This document shows, piece after piece, positions 9,017-19,915 of a stretch of DNA of 64,000 bases (its first letter is position 1; every line of letters begins with the position of its first letter). The DNA comes from Fulvivirga ulvae. GTDB taxonomy: Bacteria > Bacteroidota > Bacteroidia > Cytophagales > Cyclobacteriaceae. The notes under the pieces are model-generated. The model had not been told where the DNA came from. It saw only the letters and a program-made list of their open reading frames with translations, and searched no databases. The DNA is taken from positions 6,535,501 through 6,599,500 of the forward strand of contig NZ_CP089981.1 in assembly GCF_021389975.1 (NCBI RefSeq), read 5' to 3'. Position numbers and translations under genes: made by a program.

Positions 9017-12000
9017 CTAAACCAGTTCTATGGCTTCTTCATCTGAAAGCTCCTTATTCAGTACACTTTGAATAAGTTTCTGATAGTACGCATCATCAAA
9101 CTGTGCTGTACTGTCATGTCTTTGGCTTGTTGAGCCATTGGTAGTATGTATCGGTTTATTATTGTTCTCCATTACCCGGAAGGCAAACCCCTTGATCTGC
9201 ACACATACGTTGCCATCTTCATCACAAAGGTCGATGTCCAGTTTGGTCACTCTGCCATCCGGGTCGCTGTCGGGCGAGTACCTCACCCAGGCAACCATCT
9301 TTTTGGTGCAGGCTGAGATAATGCTCAATGACTCCAGCGCAAAAGGCAGCATAGGCTGCGATGGCACCTGATCCAATCCCTGGAACAGACCAATAGACGC
9401 TTGCAAAGCACTGTCCATCAGGCTCGGGTGCAGTATGTAGCCTTCCTGTTCATTTTCAACTGCTGCCGGAAGCGTAAGATCTGCCATTACCTGTCCTTCT
9501 CCTTTGTAGATAGCCTCTATTCCCTGATGTGCCGGGCCATAGTAAAGTTCCATTTGGGTGAACGCCGAGTATATATTGCTGCGCTCCAGTTTTCCCGCTT
9601 TCATCTGCGCTCTGAGTTGCGCTATATCCAGTTTTTCGGCCTCCGCCCTATCGCTGAATATGGCCTGTCCCTGAAAATGGGTGGCTTCTTCGCCTTCCTG
9701 ATCACTGAATATTTCATAGTATATCAGGTCGCCCTCCACCAGGCCGGAATCATCCAGGTACAGGGCTGCATTGATTTGCTTTCTGTCGTTCACACTGAAA
9801 GGTTGAATCCAGCCAATATTGTGCAATTCCAGCACAGATGATGCGGTTGACTCAGGCATCGAACGCCTGATCGCTTCCCGGATCATCTCAAGATATGCCA
9901 CTCCGGGAAGTACTTTCTGTTTGTATACCTGATGGTCTCTTAAGAAGAACTCTTCGCCGTTAAAAGTAGCACTGTAGCTCTGCCTGCTAAAGTCAGAGGT
10001 GTTAGTATGGAGTAATGGATGCAGTACTGCGGTTGCCTTACCGTTGGCAATCATGTGGGCTTCATCACTCATTTCAATCCAATACCGCTCTTTGGCAAAC
10101 GGATATACCGGCAGGCTCATGCGTTTAGGTTTATTCTCACCATAAAGCTTGCTCCAGTCGAGGTTGAGTCCTTTAACCCATAAATCCAGAAGTTTCGACA
10201 GTTTCTTTTGAGCGATCCAGTTTTTGATGATGGCTTCGCGCATGTCTTCATCGTTGCTGATAATGCGCAGGCCTTCTTTATTTTTCTTCACCTCGCCCTG
10301 ATACATGCCGGTTATTTCCTCTTCTCCTTCCATATAGGCCCTAAGTTTTTGAGCCAACTGGTCTACGCTGCCTGCCATAAAGCCCAGCCGTTCTTCCATA
10401 GCTTCCCTGCCCACTTGCAGGGTGTAGGCCATTTCTACCAGGTCGATAGATTCACGCTCTTTTTCAATGTATCTCAGCAGGTCATAAGCTTTTTGCTTCA
10501 GTTGCTTTTCAGACCTGGCCGAAAGCGGGATCATGTGCTCATCATTCTGGGTGATGACCTGAACCGGTTTTTTCATGGTTACGGACTGAGGAACATATTC
10601 TCCCAAAACCAGATGGGCATTGGTACCACTAAAACCAAATGAGCTGATAGCTGCAAGCCGTTGTTTGGTTTCTTTCACTTTCCAGTCTCTCAGCTCAGTG
10701 TTCACGAAGAAAGGACTGTTATCAAGACTGATATGTTCGTTTAATTGTTCAAAATTTATCGTTGGTGGCAACTGTTGGTGCTTCATGGCTTGCAGCACTT
10801 TGATGAAGCCTGCTACACCTGCTGCGGTCAGGCAGTGGCCTATGTTGCTCTTTACAGAACCTAATGCGCAATATTCCTTTTCCTGAGTATATTTTTTGAA
10901 CGACCTCTTCAATCCGTCTACCTCAATCGGATCTCCCAGCTTGGTGCCGGTACCGTGCGCTTCAACAAGTTGAATGTCATTCGGGTCGATCTTGAACTGG
11001 TCATAGACCTGCTGCTCCAAAAAGATCTGTGATTCGGTATTAGGAGCAGTAATTCCATTAGTTTTACCATCCTGATTTACACCCCATCCCCGGATCGTGC
11101 CCAGGATATTGTCATTATCTCTTTCAGCATCTTCAAGCCTTTTGAGCATGACTACCCCTACGCCTTCACCCGGCACAAAGCCATTGGCGCGCTGATCGAA
11201 GGTATAGCATTTACCGTCCGGTGACAGCATGCCTGACTGGGATGTTTTGATGTGCATATCGGGGCCACCCATCACATAAACGCCACCTGCCAGGGCGGAG
11301 TCAATGCTACCGGCTACGAGGCTGTCGCAGGCATTGGCTATAGCCACGAGTGAGGATGAACATGCGGTATCCATAGATATACAGGGCCCTTGCAGGTTCA
11401 GGAAGTAAGATACACGCGCTGCCAGTATGGAAGTAGAACCTCCGGTAAAGCCTTGCGCACTTAGCTGTTGCTCCCGGGATAAGTTCTGATAGTCGCCATA
11501 GGCACATCCTACATAGACTCCACATTTGCTACCGGATAATGCATGCGGATTGTAGCCTGCATTTTCTATCGCGTGCCAGCAGCTCTGTAAAAACAAACGT
11601 TGCTGCGGGTCCATGCTTTCTGCTTCAATGGGCGAAATGGTGAAGAACAACGGATCGAAAAGATCATATTCCTCCAATTGTCCCATCCATTTGCTGGTCG
11701 TTTTCCCAGGTACGGGATCGCCTTCGTGAAAGTATTTGTGGATATCCCAACGCTCCTGAGGTATTTCGCTGATACAGTTTTTGCCTTGAGCAATATTTTG
11801 CCAGAACTCTTCTACGTTTTTGGCTTCAGGGAACTGACCGGCCATACCCACCACTGCGATGGTCTGAGACTGGTTAGACCTTTTGGCTGTTGAAGTCGTT
11901 CTTAAGGTTGCGCCATTGCGCCATGACTCCAGTTTCTTTCCGGCCAGTTTGGTGATCACTTTTCTGGCAGCCTGTGCGGCAGGAGTTTCTACCGGGGCTG

Positions 12001-15000
12001 GCGCAGGTGTCGCCGGCTTACTGACTATCGTGCCCAGTCGTTCTCCTTCCTCTTTCACATGCCGGCTAAGCTTCGCGATGGTGGAGTAGCTGTAAACAAT
12101 AGTAGCCTGTAGCGGAATATTGTACTGATCACTGATCTTGCGAATGAAGGTTACTCCAATGATGGAGTCCAGCCCGAGGTCTACAAACTGGCTGTCTTCA
12201 TCAATCTCATCCACCTGCATGTGCAGCTCTTTAGCCAGCAGCTTTTTGAGACTGTTAATGATTTCGGGAAGCACATCGGCATCAGATGTAGTACCGGTGT
12301 TTACCTGTGGTGTTTCAACTGGCGTTTCAACCACCGCAGGAGCAGCAGGCTCACTGACCAGTGTACCCAGTTTTTCAGCTTCTTCCTTCACATGACCGGC
12401 CAGTTTGGCAATCGTGGAGTAGCTATACACGATTGTGGCCTGTAATGGAATATTATATTTATCGCTGATCTTACGGATGAACGTTACGCCGATAATAGAG
12501 TCCAGCCCAAGGTCTACAAACTGACTGTCTTCATCGATCTCATCCACCTGCATGTGCAGTTCTTTAGCCAGCAGCTTTTTGAGACTGTTGATGATTTCGG
12601 GCAAGGCATCGGTGCTGTAAGCAGTACTTTTCGGAACCTGAGCAGGTGCCTGCTCTACCGGCAATGCCTGCGGCTGCACCTCTCCGGAAGCACTATAAAA
12701 GTTGCTTTCTATCTGGTTCAGTGTATCCGTCTTGCCTACAAAGGTCTTCTCGTGCATGTCCAGTTCACTGCTCAGTGTTTCATCGAGCAGATCGTATAGA
12801 TGCCTGGTCACCTGATGCTTGAAGGCTATCAGGCTGCTGCGGGAGTGTTTTGCAATCTCTTTTGCCAGCTCAAAGGCAGCGGAGAGCATTTGTTTTCTGG
12901 GCAGTACCGGTAACGATAAGCCTTTCTCTTTTAGCTCACTGCCTGAGTACTCAACGGCTGTCATTAAGGTCTCGCGGGCCAGGTCATACCCTGTTCTATC
13001 AGGGAATATCATGGTGGCTCCTGCTCCGGGAGTGAAGCCGTAGTTCATGTATGGGCTTACATAGTGGCTCTCTTCACTGAACAGGGTAAAGTCTGCAAAC
13101 ATACCCATAGACCATCCCGCCCCGATGCCGTGGCCCTGCATGGCCGCAATGACCGGAAGCTTACAGTTCAGTGCTAACTGGAAGATCTTGGTATCAGTGA
13201 ATTTGGCCTTGCCTTCCTGAATGGCGAGCAAGCTTTCTTTGGTTCCGCCTGATGCAAAGTAACTGTCGTACCCGGAGAGTACTACCACTTTATACCCAGG
13301 GGTCTTATCGATATGTTCGAAAACCTCTACCATGCCTTCGATGAATGCCGGAGAGAACATGTTCTTCGCCTCCCGGTCTTCCATCCTTACTTCTACAATA
13401 CCTTCAGGATGAACCGTGGCTTTAATCACGGATGACCTGAGCTTGATGGCCGTTGCTAATTCAGGTAAGGTGCCTGAGGTTTTCCCTTCTATCTCCACCC
13501 ACTCTGGTAATTGCTTTTGCGCTGCGGTTATGGCTGCTGCTCTCTCCTTCTTCCAGGAGTTTACGGCTTCCCACGGCAGTTGGGTCCACTGCTGAGCCAG
13601 TTGCTGAGCCTCTGACTGTACATCTTTCGAGACCACTATGCCTCCTGTCTGCTTTAGCGCTGCACCGGTCAATGATTTGCCCGTAAGCAATATCTCCTTG
13701 CCAAGATAGTGATTCAGTCTGTCGCTGAATATCATGGTAGCCATGCCAGCCAGCTTAGTGTCTTGTAAAAGGCCGGTTGCCGAATAGGTGCCTTTCTCCT
13801 GATAGATACAGGTATCGCATGACTGGCTGATCAGCCAGCCCGCATCGATTGCCCCTGCTGTAGCAGCGATTACCGGTACGGGCGATGCATTCAGGATATT
13901 CAGAATTTCAATAACCTGGTCTGAATTACCTCCGGAAATATATTCAGCATCATCGCTGGTCAGTATAACGGCGTTGTAGTATTTGCCTTTTTCGATCTGG
14001 CCGAAGATACCGGACAGGCCTGATGCTATATCTTTTAACTTATCTTTCTTCTTGCTTTTCGAAATATTCAGAGTCAGCACCTGCTCTCCTACTTCTACTT
14101 TAAGTAGTTTGGTTTTGCTGGTGATTTGATGACTTGCTGAGGCTTTCTTTTCGGCTTTTAAATTTGCTACTGCCTTGAGCTTTTCAGCTTCTGCCAGTAT
14201 ATGCCGGCCTAAGTGCTGCTTAAGCAGGCTCAGGGATGTGGCTGATTTGCTGGCCAGGTCTTCTGCTAATTTTTCAGCATAAGCCTCCACTTCTGCTGAT
14301 GGTACAATAGGAAAACTCCAGCCATTGGCCTTCAGCTCCCTGCCCGTTTTTGCTGTGGACTGGTATAGCATGTCCTTTGCAAAAGCTTCTCCAAAGCGCT
14401 CTGTAAGCACACTTTCTTCACTTGCGGTGGACAGTAAACCTTCCGCTTTGTAAGTGTAGTTGCGCTCTTCGCTACCGACCATAAAGTCGCTCAATGCAGC
14501 CACCATAAAACCTGCCCCCGTGGCATCTCCCTGCATGACTGCTACCAATGGACAAGGAAATGATGCCAGGGTTTGGTACAGGTTTTCTTCTATGGCAACG
14601 TTAAATTCTTCTCTGGCTCCTTGCAGGAACACAGAACCGCTTCCGCTCAGCATCAGTACTTTTACTACTTCCAGTTGCCTGACGTAGCCGAGGGCATGCA
14701 CCAATTGTGCTGCTACTTCCCGGGAAAGGGTATTGTCTTTGGCATTTATTTTCAACTCGTAGATGCCATTACCCTTATCAAACAGGCTTATATAAGAAGC
14801 TCCGTTGGTGGATGGTGTTGCCTTGGTCATCCCTGCCGAAGTGCTGGACAGGCTGATCACTGCCTTTGGTGTAGATACCCGGTCCAATTTCAGGGTCTCC
14901 GGGGTCACCAATGATACATTAGATGGCTTTTTCAGGGATACTTTCTCAAATTTTTGAGCTACAGGCAAACCCTTTGAAGCAGAATTCTTCCCTGCCGGGG

Positions 15001-18000
15001 GTGTTATGTGTATTTGCCTGGGCTCTGATTTTACCGACTTTGTCGCAGGCTGGTGCGCTGATACAGGTTGCTGAACCGGTGCGGCTTGTTGCTGCAATGG
15101 CTGCTCTGCCACGCTTACCGCCTCCTGATAGTAGCTAACTCCGCGCATTTGTACACATACTTTGCCCTGCGCATCACACAGGTCAATATCGACCTTGTTC
15201 TGACTGTCATTTGAGTGGCGTACCCAGGCATACATTTCTTCGGTACAGCTACTGAGCAAGCTTATGGAATCCATGCTGTCTGGCAGCAGCGGCCGCGCCA
15301 AAGGCTGTTGAATGTCTGTCAGCAAAGCTATACCCGCCTGTAAGGCTCCCTCGGCCATAGACGGATGCAGTATGTATTGTTCTCGGTTTTGCTCTACGGC
15401 TTCAGGCAAGTTCAGGTGTGCCAGCAGTTGTCCGCTGCCTTTATAGATGGTGTTGATGGCCTGATAAGATGCTCCATAAGCCAGCCCCATGCTATTAAAG
15501 GCCGTGTAAAGGCTTTGTGCAGTCACCTGAGCGCTGTTCATCTGGCCTCCGAGCTGTGCGAGATTAAGAGCAGCCGGAGAAGGTTGACGGGTAGCCATTG
15601 CCTGTGCCTGACAATGTACAACCTCTCCGTTTTGCTCAATGCTGTAAATTTCAAAATCAACGGTGTCTGATGTCTGGGCAAACAAAGCAATGTTGAGCTG
15701 CCAGTTGTTGCTGACTACGGCAGCGTCAGCCCAAACGATGTTGCGCAGTTCCAGCACATATGGCTCTTCTTGCGCTGGCAACGACTGCTCAATAGCTGCC
15801 CGCGCCATTTCAAGGGTTGCCACTGCCGGAAATGCTTTTTGCAGACCACCGATATTCAATTGATAATCAGACACAAAGAATTCATCTCCCCTGAAAACAG
15901 AGCTGTAGCTTTGCTGGGTGAAGTCGGATGAATTGGTATGTACCAATGGGTGCAAAACCACTGCAGATGTAGCTCCTGATAGCAGCGGTGTTTCTGAGAT
16001 ATCCACCCAGTAACGCTCTCTGGCAAAAGGATAAGCCGGCAGACTGATAATTTTAGGACGGGATGCCCCATAAAGCTTTTGCCAATCCAGTTCCACTCCT
16101 TTGATCCAGAGGTCAAGGAGTTTGCTCAGCTTTTTATCGGCTACCCAATTGGCTACGGTTTGTTGCATGTCTGCCTCTGTGGCGAACATCTGTACGGAGT
16201 CCTGACTGCGTTTTACACGTCCCTGATAAAAGTCTTCGATACCTTCCCGACCGCTGAGGTAAGCCTGTAGCTTCTCTGCCAGTTGGTCCGGTGAGCTGAC
16301 CACAAGGCCCAAACGCTCTTCCATGGCTTCACGACCAACCTGTAAGGTATATGCCATGGCCTCCAGGTCCACCGGCCTGTCTTCCTGCTCTGATAAATGG
16401 ATGAACTCAAGCAGGTCATGGGCCTTCTGCTTCAACTGGTCTGCTGTTCTTGCAGATAGCGGAATGATTATTTTAGCACCATTCAGCACACTTGCCTTTT
16501 CTGTAACCGGATACTCTTCTATAATGATGTGGGCATTTGAGCCTCCTGCACCGAAAGAAGATATACCTGCTATCCGGGGCAATACCTCACCGTTGATTTG
16601 AGGTTGCTCCCAATCTGTTAAGGTCTGGTTAACGGTGAATGGCGTTTTTTCAAAATCAATATGCGGATTCAACCGTTTGGAATGCAGCGAAGGTACGATC
16701 TTCCTGTGCTGCATCTGTAGTAATATTTTGGTAAGCCCGGCAATACCGGCTGCTGATTCGCAATGCCCTATGTTGGACTTGGCTGAGCCTATGAGGCAGT
16801 AGCCTTTATCTTCATTGTTTTGATGAAAGGCCCTGGTAAGGGCCGCTATCTCGATCGGGTCTCCGAGTTTGGTACCTGTGCCGTGGGCTTCTATGTAGCT
16901 GATATGGCGCGGGTCGGTACCGGCTTCCTTTAAAGCTCTTGTAATCGCGCTTGCCTGCGCCTTAGGGTTAGGCACACTGTAACCATTGGTTTTTCCCCCG
17001 TGGTTCAGTGAGCTGCCTTTGATAATTCCATAAATGTGGTTGCCATCTCTTTTAGCTTCTGACAGGCGTTTCAGCACTACGGCTCCTACGCCTTCACCCG
17101 GGATATATCCGTCGCCCCCTTCGCCAAAGCTTTGGCAATGGCCATCGTTGGAAATGAACTGCCCGGCACTGAGCATCAGGTATTTGTTGGGATGGATGCT
17201 TACATTAACCCCTCCGGCAATGGCCAGGTTGGTGCGTCCTTCTTTCAGGTCCTGACAGGCGATGTGAATGGCTGTCAGTGATGAGGAACACATGGTATCG
17301 ATGGTCATGCTGGGGCCATGGAGGTTCAGAAAATAGGATACCCTGTTGGCCACGCTGGCGTAGCTGCCGGAAATCCCCATGCGATTGCCTCGCATGCTTT
17401 CCTCTGCACCAAATAGCTGATACTCGCTGTACATCACTCCTACATAAACACCTACCTGACCAGCCATATCATCCTCATGAGCGATCTGCAGGCTGGCTCT
17501 GGTGTAGCCTGCATCCTCTACAGCCATCCAGGCGTGCTGTAAAAACAGGCGCTCCTGTGGGTCGATAGAGGCGGCTTCTCTGGGTGAAATATTGAAAAAG
17601 CGGGGATCAAACTCGTCTACACCTTCAATAAAACCTCCCCATTTGCTGAAATGCTGCCCTGTTTTGGTGCGGTCTTCACTGTAGTATTCCTCCCAGTCCC
17701 AACGGTCTTTAGGTACTTCAGTGATACAGTCTTTCCCGTCCCGAAGGTTGCGCCAGTAGGCTTCAATATTGGCAGCTTCGGGGTAGCGACCACTCAGACC
17801 GACAATCACTATCGGATCATCGTCATGGGTCTTTCTGCTGGTAGGTTTTGAAGCAGCAGTATGTCGTCTGCGGCTTAATCGTCTTTTGCTAATGTTTCTG
17901 GTTATTGGCCCCTGCTGTATCTCTACCGGGACTTCCTGAGCTCTTTTACCTGTGGCAAAGAGGCCGGATAATTTATCGATGTGATACTTGATAAAGTACT

Positions 18001-19672
18001 CAGTGAGCTCCTGAATGGTTTGATATTCGAAAAAGAGGGTTTTAGGCAAAGCGTCAAAGGTCTTTTCCAGTTGTGCAGTCAGGCTCATGGCCAATATGGA
18101 ATCAATACCATATTTCTCCAGGGCTGCCTGTGGATCAATTTTGTCAGCCGAAAGCCCCAGCACCACGGCAAACTGCTTGCGTAAATATTCCTGTGTTTGC
18201 TCCGTGAGGTTTTCAGGGCTGACTTTTGCAACGTCCCACTCCATACGTGATGATGCAGGAACTGCCTTTTCTTTGGTTTGTTGATTTTCAAGAAGGGCTT
18301 TGCGCATCGTTGCCAGATCACCTTGCATCACCATCGTCTGGCTATAGCCTGATTGCAAACCATAATGAAATGTAAATACGCCACTGCTGGCGGGCATGGG
18401 GTGCATACCAAAAGTCTTGCGCAATGCTTCCCGGGTTTCACCAGCCATCTGCATACCGCCCTCCTGCCAGAGTGGCCAGTTGATAGACAGGGTCTGTCCA
18501 TTCCGCTGACCTGCCTCCACGAGCTGGTTGCGATAGGTGGCAAAGTGATCCATAAATCCATTGGCTACGGCATAATCTGACTGTCCTACATTGCCCATCA
18601 TAGCGGTGATGGATGAAAACAGCACCAGAAAATCGAGGTCAATATCTTTGGTAGCTTCGTCCAGGTTCAATGTACCGGATACTTTAGGGGCCAGTACTTT
18701 CTCAAACTCTTCGTTTGATTTTTTGAGGATAAAATTATCAAAGGCCACGCCTGCACTATGAATGATCCCATTGAGCTGCTGATGTGTTTTGATGATAGAT
18801 GTTATGGTCTTTTTAACCTGTGCCGCATCATTCATATCCATTTGCTGATACTCAACGGTATGTTTGCCAACAGGCAATGCCTCCAAAATGGCTTGCTTTT
18901 CTGCGGTCAGTTCAGAACGGCCCGTCAGGATAACCCTGGCTCTGGACGTCTGCCTGAGGAGTTCTTTGGTGAATACTACACCCAAGCCTCCGAGTCCGCC
19001 GGTGATGATGTAAACTCCCTGATCTTTGAAAGCAATTTTAGACTGCTTCTGATTAGCATTTATCTCTTTCAGTTGCATGACATACCGTGTGCCATGCTCA
19101 TATTTAATTAATGTATTTTGCTGTTCGGCCTGGTTGGCTTTCAGTTGAGTCACCAGTTCATCTTCACTAATTTTGGGGTCAGTGATCATGACCTGATGAA
19201 CCAGTTGCGGATTTTCCAAACCGGCGGTTTTTAGTAAACCTGAAAGCCCTGCAAAAATGGTCTGCTCTTCGTGGTTGGCTATTACCAATTGCATGAGCAC
19301 TTTTCCTTCCGGCTTGCTGCTCAGTATTTTACGGACCAGTTCGAAACATGTCAGGGCGTAGTGACTGTATCGCCCGGCAATGTTTTTTTGGCTATCAGCA
19401 GACAACTGTAATACGTGGCTATTGGCAAGTCTCGTACTCAGGGACTTGCTTTTGAGGTGAGGCATCTCACACAAAACCACATGATGCTCAGCATACTCCG
19501 GCCCGGCCCCTGAAGGTGTGCTCGCCGAAGCCTGCTCCCAGGACGGCTTGGCCAACAGCCTGCCCGCGCCTGCGCTTTGCTCCCGCTGCTTTATTGCCTT
19601 GATCTTCTCCAATGCCTCTTGCTGTGTAAGTTTCCCCCTGGAGAGGTCCTGATATATCTTTAGTAATTCCAT
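9017..19672 (-). CDS. Trans-AT PKS 'B' (KR-ACP-KS-DH-like-ECH3-ACP2-KS-DH)
   Basis: This 3,551-residue PKS starts at ATG 19672. Approximate order: docking helix (1-30, GKLTQQEALEKI); KR (60-470; TGGLGGLG near 220, DYAVAN near 364); ACP (498-570, Ser 526); KS (618-1060, DTMCSSSL); DH-like fold (1239-1511); crotonase-like domains ECH-a (1634-1834), ECH-b (1858-2058) and ECH-c (2081-2327); tandem ACPs (2355-2440, 2466-2550, GLDSIIGVTF); KS (2604-3024, DTACSSSL); DH (3214-3507); C-terminal docking sequence (LNKELSDEEAIELV). The first DH has Tyr for the catalytic His (SDYQLN) and Glu for Asp (HPSMAEGALQ), so it should be inactive. The second keeps both (RDHQVYKQKVLP, HPSLMDSALQ). The N-terminal KR-ACP likely completes the last KS-DH of protein C, and the last KS-DH is completed by the KR-ACP of protein A. 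It ends at TAG 9017. Confidence 0.95.
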   Translation of the reverse strand: MELLKIYQDLSRGKLTQQEALEKIKAIKQREQSAGAGRLLAKPSWEQASASTPSGAGPEYAEHHVVLCEMPHLKSKSLSTRLANSHVLQLSADSQKNIAGRYSHYALTCFELVRKILSSKPEGKVLMQLVIANHEEQTIFAGLSGLLKTAGLENPQLVHQVMITDPKISEDELVTQLKANQAEQQNTLIKYEHGTRYVMQLKEINANQKQSKIAFKDQGVYIITGGLGGLGVVFTKELLRQTSRARVILTGRSELTAEKQAILEALPVGKHTVEYQQMDMNDAAQVKKTITSIIKTHQQLNGIIHSAGVAFDNFILKKSNEEFEKVLAPKVSGTLNLDEATKDIDLDFLVLFSSITAMMGNVGQSDYAVANGFMDHFATYRNQLVEAGQRNGQTLSINWPLWQEGGMQMAGETREALRKTFGMHPMPASSGVFTFHYGLQSGYSQTMVMQGDLATMRKALLENQQTKEKAVPASSRMEWDVAKVSPENLTEQTQEYLRKQFAVVLGLSADKIDPQAALEKYGIDSILAMSLTAQLEKTFDALPKTLFFEYQTIQELTEYFIKYHIDKLSGLFATGKRAQEVPVEIQQGPITRNISKRRLSRRRHTAASKPTSRKTHDDDPIVIVGLSGRYPEAANIEAYWRNLRDGKDCITEVPKDRWDWEEYYSEDRTKTGQHFSKWGGFIEGVDEFDPRFFNISPREAASIDPQERLFLQHAWMAVEDAGYTRASLQIAHEDDMAGQVGVYVGVMYSEYQLFGAEESMRGNRMGISGSYASVANRVSYFLNLHGPSMTIDTMCSSSLTAIHIACQDLKEGRTNLAIAGGVNVSIHPNKYLMLSAGQFISNDGHCQSFGEGGDGYIPGEGVGAVVLKRLSEAKRDGNHIYGIIKGSSLNHGGKTNGYSVPNPKAQASAITRALKEAGTDPRHISYIEAHGTGTKLGDPIEIAALTRAFHQNNEDKGYCLIGSAKSNIGHCESAAGIAGLTKILLQMQHRKIVPSLHSKRLNPHIDFEKTPFTVNQTLTDWEQPQINGEVLPRIAGISSFGAGGSNAHIIIEEYPVTEKASVLNGAKIIIPLSARTADQLKQKAHDLLEFIHLSEQEDRPVDLEAMAYTLQVGREAMEERLGLVVSSPDQLAEKLQAYLSGREGIEDFYQGRVKRSQDSVQMFATEADMQQTVANWVADKKLSKLLDLWIKGVELDWQKLYGASRPKIISLPAYPFARERYWVDISETPLLSGATSAVVLHPLVHTNSSDFTQQSYSSVFRGDEFFVSDYQLNIGGLQKAFPAVATLEMARAAIEQSLPAQEEPYVLELRNIVWADAAVVSNNWQLNIALFAQTSDTVDFEIYSIEQNGEVVHCQAQAMATRQPSPAALNLAQLGGQMNSAQVTAQSLYTAFNSMGLAYGASYQAINTIYKGSGQLLAHLNLPEAVEQNREQYILHPSMAEGALQAGIALLTDIQQPLARPLLPDSMDSISLLSSCTEEMYAWVRHSNDSQNKVDIDLCDAQGKVCVQMRGVSYYQEAVSVAEQPLQQQAAPVQQPVSAHQPATKSVKSEPRQIHITPPAGKNSASKGLPVAQKFEKVSLKKPSNVSLVTPETLKLDRVSTPKAVISLSSTSAGMTKATPSTNGASYISLFDKGNGIYELKINAKDNTLSREVAAQLVHALGYVRQLEVVKVLMLSGSGSVFLQGAREEFNVAIEENLYQTLASFPCPLVAVMQGDATGAGFMVAALSDFMVGSEERNYTYKAEGLLSTASEESVLTERFGEAFAKDMLYQSTAKTGRELKANGWSFPIVPSAEVEAYAEKLAEDLASKSATSLSLLKQHLGRHILAEAEKLKAVANLKAEKKASASHQITSKTKLLKVEVGEQVLTLNISKSKKKDKLKDIASGLSGIFGQIEKGKYYNAVILTSDDAEYISGGNSDQVIEILNILNASPVPVIAATAGAIDAGWLISQSCDTCIYQEKGTYSATGLLQDTKLAGMATMIFSDRLNHYLGKEILLTGKSLTGAALKQTGGIVVSKDVQSEAQQLAQQWTQLPWEAVNSWKKERAAAITAAQKQLPEWVEIEGKTSGTLPELATAIKLRSSVIKATVHPEGIVEVRMEDREAKNMFSPAFIEGMVEVFEHIDKTPGYKVVVLSGYDSYFASGGTKESLLAIQEGKAKFTDTKIFQLALNCKLPVIAAMQGHGIGAGWSMGMFADFTLFSEESHYVSPYMNYGFTPGAGATMIFPDRTGYDLARETLMTAVEYSGSELKEKGLSLPVLPRKQMLSAAFELAKEIAKHSRSSLIAFKHQVTRHLYDLLDETLSSELDMHEKTFVGKTDTLNQIESNFYSASGEVQPQALPVEQAPAQVPKSTAYSTDALPEIINSLKKLLAKELHMQVDEIDEDSQFVDLGLDSIIGVTFIRKISDKYNIPLQATIVYSYSTIAKLAGHVKEEAEKLGTLVSEPAAPAVVETPVETPQVNTGTTSDADVLPEIINSLKKLLAKELHMQVDEIDEDSQFVDLGLDSIIGVTFIRKISDQYNIPLQATIVYSYSTIAKLSRHVKEEGERLGTIVSKPATPAPAPVETPAAQAARKVITKLAGKKLESWRNGATLRTTSTAKRSNQSQTIAVVGMAGQFPEAKNVEEFWQNIAQGKNCISEIPQERWDIHKYFHEGDPVPGKTTSKWMGQLEEYDLFDPLFFTISPIEAESMDPQQRLFLQSCWHAIENAGYNPHALSGSKCGVYVGCAYGDYQNLSREQQLSAQGFTGGSTSILAARVSYFLNLQGPCISMDTACSSSLVAIANACDSLVAGSIDSALAGGVYVMGGPDMHIKTSQSGMLSPDGKCYTFDQRANGFVPGEGVGVVMLKRLEDAERDNDNILGTIRGWGVNQDGKTNGITAPNTESQIFLEQQVYDQFKIDPNDIQLVEAHGTGTKLGDPIEVDGLKRSFKKYTQEKEYCALGSVKSNIGHCLTAAGVAGFIKVLQAMKHQQLPPTINFEQLNEHISLDNSPFFVNTELRDWKVKETKQRLAAISSFGFSGTNAHLVLGEYVPQSVTMKKPVQVITQNDEHMIPLSARSEKQLKQKAYDLLRYIEKERESIDLVEMAYTLQVGREAMEERLGFMAGSVDQLAQKLRAYMEGEEEITGMYQGEVKKNKEGLRIISNDEDMREAIIKNWIAQKKLSKLLDLWVKGLNLDWSKLYGENKPKRMSLPVYPFAKERYWIEMSDEAHMIANGKATAVLHPLLHTNTSDFSRQSYSATFNGEEFFLRDHQVYKQKVLPGVAYLEMIREAIRRSMPESTASSVLELHNIGWIQPFSVNDRKQINAALYLDDSGLVEGDLIYYEIFSDQEGEEATHFQGQAIFSDRAEAEKLDIAQLRAQMKAGKLERSNIYSAFTQMELYYGPAHQGIEAIYKGEGQVMADLTLPAAVENEQEGYILHPSLMDSALQASIGLFQGLDQVPSQPMLPFALESLSIISACTKKMVAWVRYSPDSDPDGRVTKLDIDLCDEDGNVCVQIKGFAFRVMENNNKPIHTTNGSTSQRHDSTAQFDDAYYQKLIQSVLNKELSDEEAIELV
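12020..12610 (-). repeat. Tandem near-identical ACP repeat in PKS B
   Basis: Two ACP-coding units of about 258 bp (12352-12610 and 12020-12277) encode almost the same protein. Both contain EIINSLKKLLAKELHM and GLDSIIGVTFIRKI. They differ at only a few positions, for example K/Q after KISD and A/S-G/R near the end. The phosphopantetheine Ser is intact in both. Such close identity suggests recent duplication or gene conversion. Twin ACPs are typical of beta-branching modules. Confidence 0.9.
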
Positions 19673-19915
19673 TTTTTAATAATGCGATTTGAAATGTGAG
19701 ATGTGGGATTTTTCATTGTCCCACAACCTGAAATTCAATCCAATAAGTCCTTGCCTCCGAAGGACGTAGAGTCCTCTGCGAGAGACTCTACTCGGAAGTA
19801 AGAGACTCTACTGGGAAGTAGTGGAAATATTCAAAATTCCATTTCTCTAACACACTTCCCAAACTACCGAGCACCTATTTACCGACCACCGATCACTTCC
19901 GACTTACCGGGTCAT
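19673..19915. repeat. Spacer between PKS genes C and B with a 20-bp direct repeat and a hairpin
   Basis: No gene is visible in these 243 bp. A 20-bp unit (AGAGACTCTACTCGGAAGTA) is repeated head to tail at 19781-19800 and 19801-19820 with one mismatch. The first unit also pairs with upstream sequence: GTAGAGTC (19766-19773) with GACTCTAC (19784-19791). No T-run is present to make it a terminator. The repeats may be slipped-strand products. No promoter was recognised. Confidence 0.6.

Noticed and set aside
9401..9841. 146-residue plus-strand frame inside PKS B
   Set aside because: Antisense to an intact DH domain; composition is random-looking.
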